Below, in pieces: positions 57,423 through 64,000 of a stretch of DNA of 64,000 nt. How positions within the stretch are numbered: position 1 is the first letter of the stretch; every line of letters starts with the position of its first letter. The stretch is from Heliocidaris tuberculata (lineage: Eukaryota > Echinodermata > Echinoidea > Camarodonta > Echinometridae): the NCBI GenBank assembly GCA_025618425.1, contig CM046842.1, positions 23,911,292 to 23,975,291 on the forward strand, given 5' to 3'. The position numbers and the translations under genes were made by a program. The notes under the pieces were generated by a model. That model saw only the letters and a program-made list of their open reading frames with translations, was not told the origin of the DNA and searched no databases.

Positions 57423-59093
57423 CTTCTTAAACTACATGTTGTTCACCATTCCATCAATCTTCTGTCTTAGTTTTCTAGAGTTGTTCTATTTATTTCCCTC
57501 TCTTTTTTATCTTTTTGTTACTCTCTCTTTCTCTCCCTCCATCTCTCACTCCCTCTCTCATCCAGTAAACACACACTGTCTCCTCGTCCAAGGTTAACCC
57601 ATCGCATATTGGACAGGGGGTAAACACGGCTCAATAGCCATGCACATGAGAATCCGCCACGTGGCCTGGCCGCGTGTATCGATCTGATATGAATTATTAG
57701 TCGGTGCGTCCACGAACATAGGGGGAGGGTGCAGGATTTAGTTTTTCTTTTGAAAAGAGGGGGCAAAATATTCCGAAATAGTCAACTATTTTGCTAGAAA
57801 ATTGTCCCACAAGCAAGAGAGGGAGCGAGAGAGAGAAAGAATCACCTGCACAAAAAAGGGGGACTTCTTTTTGAGTTGTGTACTAAGGTATGCCACTCGA
57901 GTTTCAAGGGGGGGGGGGTCGGTTTTGCCCCCCCCTCCCCTTCCCCATCCGCCGGTGAATGTGAGCGAGATCAGGGGTAATATCTGGGTGCATGGATATA
58001 ATTGCATTGGGCAAAATCAATTTTAAAGAAATATTTGGCTGTTCGAGAGATAAAGATGACGATTAATAGAAATTGAGGACGGTTAAACAATAATTGTAAT
58101 TGATATTTATCAGTACTCATAATTTTCTTTTAAAAATATAAAATCCACAAATTTGATGACATCCTCATTCAACAAATGAACTCTCGCTATATGGGGGGGG
58201 GGGGCTCTTCCAGAAATAAAGAAAAAGTCAATAAAGAAATAGAATTGAGGAGATATTGAGGATATGTGACTGGATTTTTATAACAACGAAGGAAAACATG
58301 ATTTTTTTTTTTAATTATCATTTTTGATGTCGAAGAAGAAATATAGGGTCCAGGAAGGAAACGGTGTTTTGTAACCTTTTCGAGCAAGTGAGCAAGTCAG
58401 AGTTTCCCGCTGTTATTCATTTATTCCAATTCAATTTAATGACTTTTATTTCCAACTCTTCAATATAAATGTACAAAGTAATAAATGAACAAAATGTATT
58501 TTAAAAAAAATATATATGACAGTATTCCGTATTCAGTAGCTCTAATAAAGAAAATGAATCTTTATACAACTTCCACGTAACTGTACCTCGCCTTTTCCTC
58601 TTAACACTTGTGATATACAATCATAGGCCTTCTGTATTCATTGCTTTGGTGTCCATGGTAACTCTAATGTTACAATGTGAAGGAAATGACACGGCGAGTG
58701 AAAAATAGCATTAATAAGTGGCTTTGATATTTGAATCTATTTGCTATCCACATTATAACCAAAGTATGCATTTTAAAGTTGAAGTCAATTTTGATGAATG
58801 TGTCATGTGAAAGGTAACTCTCTTTCTTTTCTTCAACATGTTTTGTGTGTGTGTGTGTGCGTGTGCGTTCCAATCTCAGATGGAATGTTCCTTCTTTTTT
58901 TTCTTCTTTTTCCCGAAATGTGAAACCGAGCTGGGGCAGCGAGACAGTGTGTGAGTTCACACTGATTTTGATCGGAATTAAAATTGGCTTATACATCCAC
59001 AGTTAGAAGCCTTGTCCATCTCTCCCGACCTTGCCTGACACAGCAACAGCTAATCACGAAGTTTGCATAAGATGGTTTACAATGGCTTCTGCA

Positions 59094-59243
59094 TGGGCCC
59101 CATTTCATAAACTTGCTATCAGTGATACCAGTTACAATAATTGTTATAAGCTACTGAAATCCTAGAATCTGATTGGCTGAGAGAAAATTTGTCATAGAAA
59201 TGGGGCAGTTATCATTGATAACACGTTTCATGAAACAGGGCCC
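59094..59243. mobile_element. Palindromic MITE, GGGCCCCATTTCATAAAC ends
   Basis: 'gggccccatttcat' and 'atgaaacagggccc' are inverted matches. The interior includes 'ctgattggctgagagaaaatttgtc', similar in layout to the element at 39244. Confidence 0.8.
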
Positions 59244-59814
59244 AGGGTTAAATATGTCTTAATCACCCCCCCCCCCCCCCCCCCCCCGTTACCAATTCCG
59301 AATTAAAACAGGACAATTAAACAATTTAGTGCTGCACGGCAAATTATTAATTTCATATTCATTAAACAATTACACTTGATGTTGGCATTAAATTTAATTA
59401 AATCTAATCAGTTGGAATGTGCAATGTGAACGCTGTTACAAGCATCACTAGGTGCAACTACATATGCACTAGCATAATGTAAACGCAATTATATAGGTTC
59501 TTTCACATTACCGACAAAAGTATGTCCATCCGCGCTGTGCATACCTGCAAATTATGGGTTCACTGAATCCTATTGTGCTTGTGTGTTGAAATATTGCAGT
59601 TATGCACATCGTATAAATGAGTAGGTTGAATACACTCGACAGAGAAAAGGAAAAAAAAATATGAAAAAGAGTTATTGTCACAATAAAATTCTATGCTCAA
59701 TTGAAGCGCAGGAGCAAAAAATAGGGAGGAAATATGAAAAGGGATGAAGAAAAATATGGAAGCAAATACCAAGGTGAATAAATATCGATTTTTAGCATCA
59801 TCTGTAATTATTGT

Positions 59815-60090
59815 TTAAGCCCAACGCGTGCGAGGCATACGTTCCGAATTAAAGTTTTAGCCAGGAGAAAAAGGGGGAGACAAAATGGCCACGCGGAGCC
59901 ACGCGACGCAAATTAGTCGCTGAGCTACCGGGGAGAAAGGGCGAGAGCGAGGGAGAGAGAAATGTATGATTAGTATGTTGTTTGGATGCAAAGTCGCCAC
60001 GCGCCGAGACAAGGCAGGATGGGCGAGCGGGTCCTAGTTAAAATTGCCTTGCCCGTTTTGTTAAGCGGCAAGAACGCTACATTATGTTGT
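59815..60090. other. GC-richer non-repetitive island
   Basis: It contains 'ggccacgcggagccacgcgacgc' and similar CpG-bearing words in an otherwise AT-rich gene desert. No frame looks coding. A regulatory element is possible but unsupported beyond composition. Confidence 0.25.
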
Positions 60091-60488
60091 TATTCTGTAT
60101 ATCATTTTCATCCAAATCTCCCTCCTTTTTTTTTTCTTGTAGCTTTGAAAGGCTTATTTTACTGAAGAGTATGTGAATATTAAAGTGTGTGTGTGTGTGT
60201 GTGTCTCTCTCTCTCTCTCTCTTGCATCTTGCCTCAAACAATCTTGAGATTTACCTCAACTTGATTATTAAAAAAATGAAATGAAATGAAATAATTAATA
60301 AAACACAATTTTGTCCGAATGAATTCTTCTAACTGCGCTCTTTACCGAAAGTTATCGTACTATTGTACTAAACAAATAAAGTTATAAAAAAATACAAAAG
60401 TAATCAGCTTTTTCACAGCTTAATCATATTAATCAAAGAAATGGCTGTGTAACTCATTGATTTTTCAAGCAGGTGCATTTTGTCTATA

Positions 60489-60753
60489 CAGTGGTGTATC
60501 CACAATTTATTAAACAATGAGGGGCAAAATATTCCTGGTTAGGGGTCATGGGGCATTCCCCCCCCCCCCCCTCAAACCGTCCCATAATTATAATATTATT
60601 TAAAGCATTTCCATGCAATTTAATTCGACGCAACCGCTACTACTATATTAAGTATATTTTTATAGTTGTATTTTGGATTTTAAGTGCCTACAGATTAATG
60701 AGGGCGTAAGCCCCCCCCCCCCCCCATCACTTTCATGCTGGATACGCCAATGC
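60489..60753. mobile_element. MITE with GGTGTATCCA ends and C-runs
   Basis: 'cagtggtgtatccac' at the left and 'gctggatacgccaatgc' at the right are inverted matches with some mismatch. Two C-runs lie inside. Confidence 0.6.
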
Positions 60754-61129
60754 TTCATACGGCGTGCAGGTAAGTGAAATCTCTGCACTAAGAGCACTGC
60801 AGACAATATTTCAAAATGAACAATGAGGGAAATAAAATATGATTCAACTTCCCTGGCAGCTGAAGCTCTCACTTCGCACAATACAACATTACAAGATCAC
60901 TGGGATTAAATCAATATGCAGTAGTACACAAACAAATGGAAATCACGAATGCAAAAAAGGAGTACTAAAATTTATGCGCGCCAGAAGAAGGGACGTTACA
61001 AACAAAAATTATGAAAATATCGTCTGCATGTGGAGGTTGAAAGTAATTTTGGAAATGTACAAGGAATTAACAAAGAATATTTTCAAGATCTCGTTGTGTC
61101 TCTTATCTAATTATTGTTGTTATTGTTAT

Positions 61130-61402
61130 GGTTCTTCACCTTCTTCTCCTTCTCCTTCTCCTCCTTCTCCTCCTCCTCCTGCTCCTTCCTTCTTCTTCTT
61201 CTTCTTCTTCTTCTTCTTCTTCTTCTTCTCCTCCTCCTCCTCCTCCTCCTCCTCCTCCTCCTCCTCCTCTCCTCTTCTTCTTCTTCTTCTCCTCCTCCTC
61301 CTCCTCCTCCTCCTCCTCCTCCTCCTTCTTCTTCTTCTTCTTCTTCTTCTTCTTCTTCTTCTTCTTCTTCTTCTTCTTCTTCTTCTTCTCCTTTCTCTCC
61401 TT
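61130..61402. repeat. (CTT)n/(CCT)n polypyrimidine array
   Basis: About 270 bases of pyrimidine in blocks CTT-CCT-CTT-CCT-CTT, close to a mirror repeat centred near 61290. Confidence 0.98.
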
Positions 61403-61654
61403 CTTTCCAGTCATCATTTTGAAATCACATTATCATATATTTGGGGTTGTCATACTATCACAGATGATCAAAACAATACACGATAGTAAACAAACCAATG
61501 AAAATCACGATTGCAAAAGAAGTACTAAAATGTATGTGCGTCAGACGTAAGGATGGTACCACAGTGCAAGAAAATATCATCTGCATGTGAAGCTTGACGT
61601 AATATAAAAATATCCACGAAAATGTAGTTTAGCACTTCTAAATTTCTTTTCAGG

Positions 61655-61684
61655 TGTGTGTGTGTATATATATATACATATGTG

Positions 61685-61745
<61 letters not shown>
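61655..61745. repeat. (TG)n(TA)n microsatellite
   Basis: A short TG run followed by a long TA run with two interruptions. Confidence 0.95.
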
Positions 61746-61747
<2 letters not shown>

Positions 61748-62530
61748 TATTCCACTTGTTTTTATTATTATGGGCGTCGTCAGACTATTTTAAACGAGAG
61801 GGGGCTATCCGACCTAATTTGCCGAAAAGGTAGAACATTCTCCATTAAAACAAAAAGGTAGATGAATTTAAAAGTAAAAAGGGTCATCAGATTTTCATAT
61901 TGTCAAATTGGCTGATAAGGGAATAAAAAATGGTTTATGGATTTCCAAATTTTGCACAATCATGTTGACATTTTCCTCGTAAAATCAGAAATAAGCAAAC
62001 AAATTCATCTATTTTTTTTTTTGTTTTTTTCCTCCTCCTCCAACTACACTACTTATCCTTCTTTTTTTGCTTCTACTTCTACTTCTTATTATTCTTGGCA
62101 CATTACATTTTACTCTCCGCCTTGAAAAACTATTCATTTAACATCTTTCCTGTTTTATCTCTTCCCTCTTATTTTACTTCAAGATTCAAGATTCAAGATT
62201 CATTTATTTTTTTTCTTCATTTAACTCCTCTTCACAATAATGTTAATTGTATTTTTTCTTTCATTATATCCCATACTTAAGCACACTATACTAGTTACAA
62301 AGTGCGCACACTCTTACGATGCAGATGCGTGTATTCCTTCGCACGTTGAAGGGGGTATTCTGGTTCAGGCGCCAAAAGTCTGACGAAATCATGTGGACTG
62401 AATTCTAATGAGTTTGACTTTATGAAAAAAAGTGAACTACTTTTTTTTTCTGTTTGATTAATATTTTTGGATTATTATCCCTGTGCTTGCAAAAGACATG
62501 TTTCTGATAGAGAGAAGGAAGAGAGGGAGG

Positions 62531-62562
<32 letters not shown>

Positions 62563-62985
62563 TAAGGAAAGAGAGAGAGAGAGGCGGAGATAGAAACGGC
62601 GAGAGAAGGGAAATGGTGTTTATCTTCTATTTAGATTTGATACAAGAAATTGTGGTTTGTTTGGATAATGCTCATCCAATAATAATGTAACCCCAAAAAG
62701 GAAAAATCATCCTCACACTTATTTCATCATTTCCTCTTCCTCGTTTGTGTTTCATTTTGTTCTGCAAATGTCTCTTGTTCGTAAGCATCCCACAATATCT
62801 TTTCATTTTTTTTTTACATTTTTTACTCATCTCGCTCTGAACTCTCTTTTCCACCTTGGTTTTCGTTTGCGGCACTATGCAACTCCTTATCCTCATCTTC
62901 CGTTTCTTTGTCTTTCTAAGCCTTTCTCATCAACTTAATCTACTGGTTATGTATACTAGCATGACCTTCAGTTATCATGATTGAC
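61746..62985. other. Gene-free interval
   Basis: It holds a short retroposon-like tail ('attcaagattcaagattcatttattt', 62179-62210) and an (AG)n tract (62525-62583). No gene recognised. Confidence 0.6.
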
Positions 62986-62989
62986 ATTA

Positions 62990-63282
62990 TCAACGTCAGG
63001 ACTATAATTAGTGTCATCATTATCACTAGCGTTGCCATCATCATCATCATTAGCATCACCGCCGTCGTCATAATCACCAATATCATCGACTAAAACATCA
63101 TCATTTTCAACTTCAACATTATCCTCAACACCAACATCAACACCATCATCATCGTCATCGTCGTTGTCAGTATTGTAAGCATCCTCTTCCTCCTCCTCCT
63201 CCTCATCATCATCATCATTATTTAAATCATTATTTAAATCATCATCACCAAAGACCGAAGTCGTCATCATCAATACCATCAC

Positions 63283-63313
<31 letters not shown>

Positions 63314-63723
63314 GTCAGTATCGTAAGCATCCTCCTCCTCCTCCTCCTCCTCCTCTTCCTCCTCCTTCTCCTCCTCCTCCTCCTCATCATTATTATTCAA
63401 ATCATCATCACCAAAGTTGTTATCATCATTACCATCACCATTGTCATCATCGTCGTCGTCGTCAGTATCGGAAGCATCCTCCTCCTCCTCCTCCTCCTCA
63501 TCATCATCATCATCATCCTCATCATCATAACAATCATCATTATCATCATTATTTTAATCATCATCACTAAAGTCGTCATCATCATTACCATCACCATCAT
63601 CATCATCATCATCATCATCGTCAGTATCGTAAGCATCCTTCTCCTCCTCATCATCATCATAACAATCATCATTATCATCATTATTTTAATCATCATCATC
63701 ACCAAAGTCGTCATCATCATTAC

Positions 63724-63762
<39 letters not shown>

Positions 63763-63780
63763 TATCACTGTCATCCTCAC
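62990..63780. repeat. Triplet-based minisatellite, unit about 150 bp
   Basis: ATC/CTC-rich sequence in which the landmark 'gtcagtat.g.aagcatcct' recurs at 63166, 63314, 63461 and 63620. Being made of triplets, it stays open over long stretches on the minus strand as an Asp/Glu- or Met-rich frame, which is not evidence for a gene. Confidence 0.9.
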
Positions 63781-64000
63781 ACCCTGAACTCCACCGTCCT
63801 CCTTCTCATCCTGATGATCCTATCCATCTTCCCCAGTGTCCTCCAGTTTTCGTAACCTTGCTCCACTTTCTTCTTTAGTCCCCACTTTTTTCTTCTTCTT
63901 TTTTTTCCCCCTCTTATCTCGCTCTCCTCCGACATGTTTTCGCAGCTTACATCTCACGGCCATACGGGATGACAAAACCAAATCAGCGCCCATCAAATGT

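Noticed and set aside
60839..61550. Open frame of about 215 codons on the plus strand
   Set aside because: Most of its length is the CTT/CCT array; the short non-repetitive part has no recognisable domain.
62968..63780. Asp/Glu-rich or Met-rich minus-strand frames as an acidic protein
   Set aside because: They arise from ATC/CTC triplets in a minisatellite; the apparent start lies within the repeat itself.

Overview
The window is animal nuclear DNA. It is AT-rich, its genes are split by GT-AG introns, and it is crowded with microsatellites, palindromic MITE-like elements and tRNA-derived SINEs whose bodies end in (AAT)n beside a 'cttgtatag' motif. SINEs of this kind and multigene families of cytoplasmic TIR proteins are typical of echinoderms, so a sea urchin or close relative is the best guess. 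Another invertebrate deuterostome is possible. The species cannot be read from the sequence.

The left 37 kb holds four paralogous five-exon genes, one cut by the left edge. I call them A (104-4442, minus, partial), B (7929-13627, plus), C (19427-25260, minus) and D (31549-37087, minus). Each complete gene encodes an armadillo-like helical region (exon 1 and the start of exon 2), a TIR domain (rest of exon 2, exons 3 and 4) and a C-terminal SAM-like domain (exon 5). A and B form one subfamily in divergent (head-to-head) orientation. C and D form a second, in tandem. Every coding intron is phase 1 and lies at the same homologous position in each gene. The order ARM-TIR-SAM differs from SARM1 (ARM-SAM-SAM-TIR). 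The glutamate aligning with the NAD-hydrolase catalytic Glu of SARM1 is present in B, C and D, and its codon is split by intron 3. By analogy these may be cytoplasmic NAD-cleaving or adaptor proteins of innate immunity or cell-death signalling. The fold assignments come from motifs read by eye.

Introns and spacers of the cluster carry local duplications: a 220-bp triplication touching the exon 1 donor of gene C, decayed copies of the SAM exon downstream of C and D, and a 160-bp duplication in gene A. They also carry SINEs and MITEs.

From 37.1 to 64 kb I find no convincing protein gene. This part holds MITEs (some with poly-G/poly-C tracts inside their terminal repeats), a TA-flanked element of about 0.9 kb, retroposon 3' ends, long CT/CTT/CCT/ATC arrays, and a few GC-richer non-repetitive islands that might be regulatory. 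No CRISPR, rRNA or intact tRNA gene was seen.
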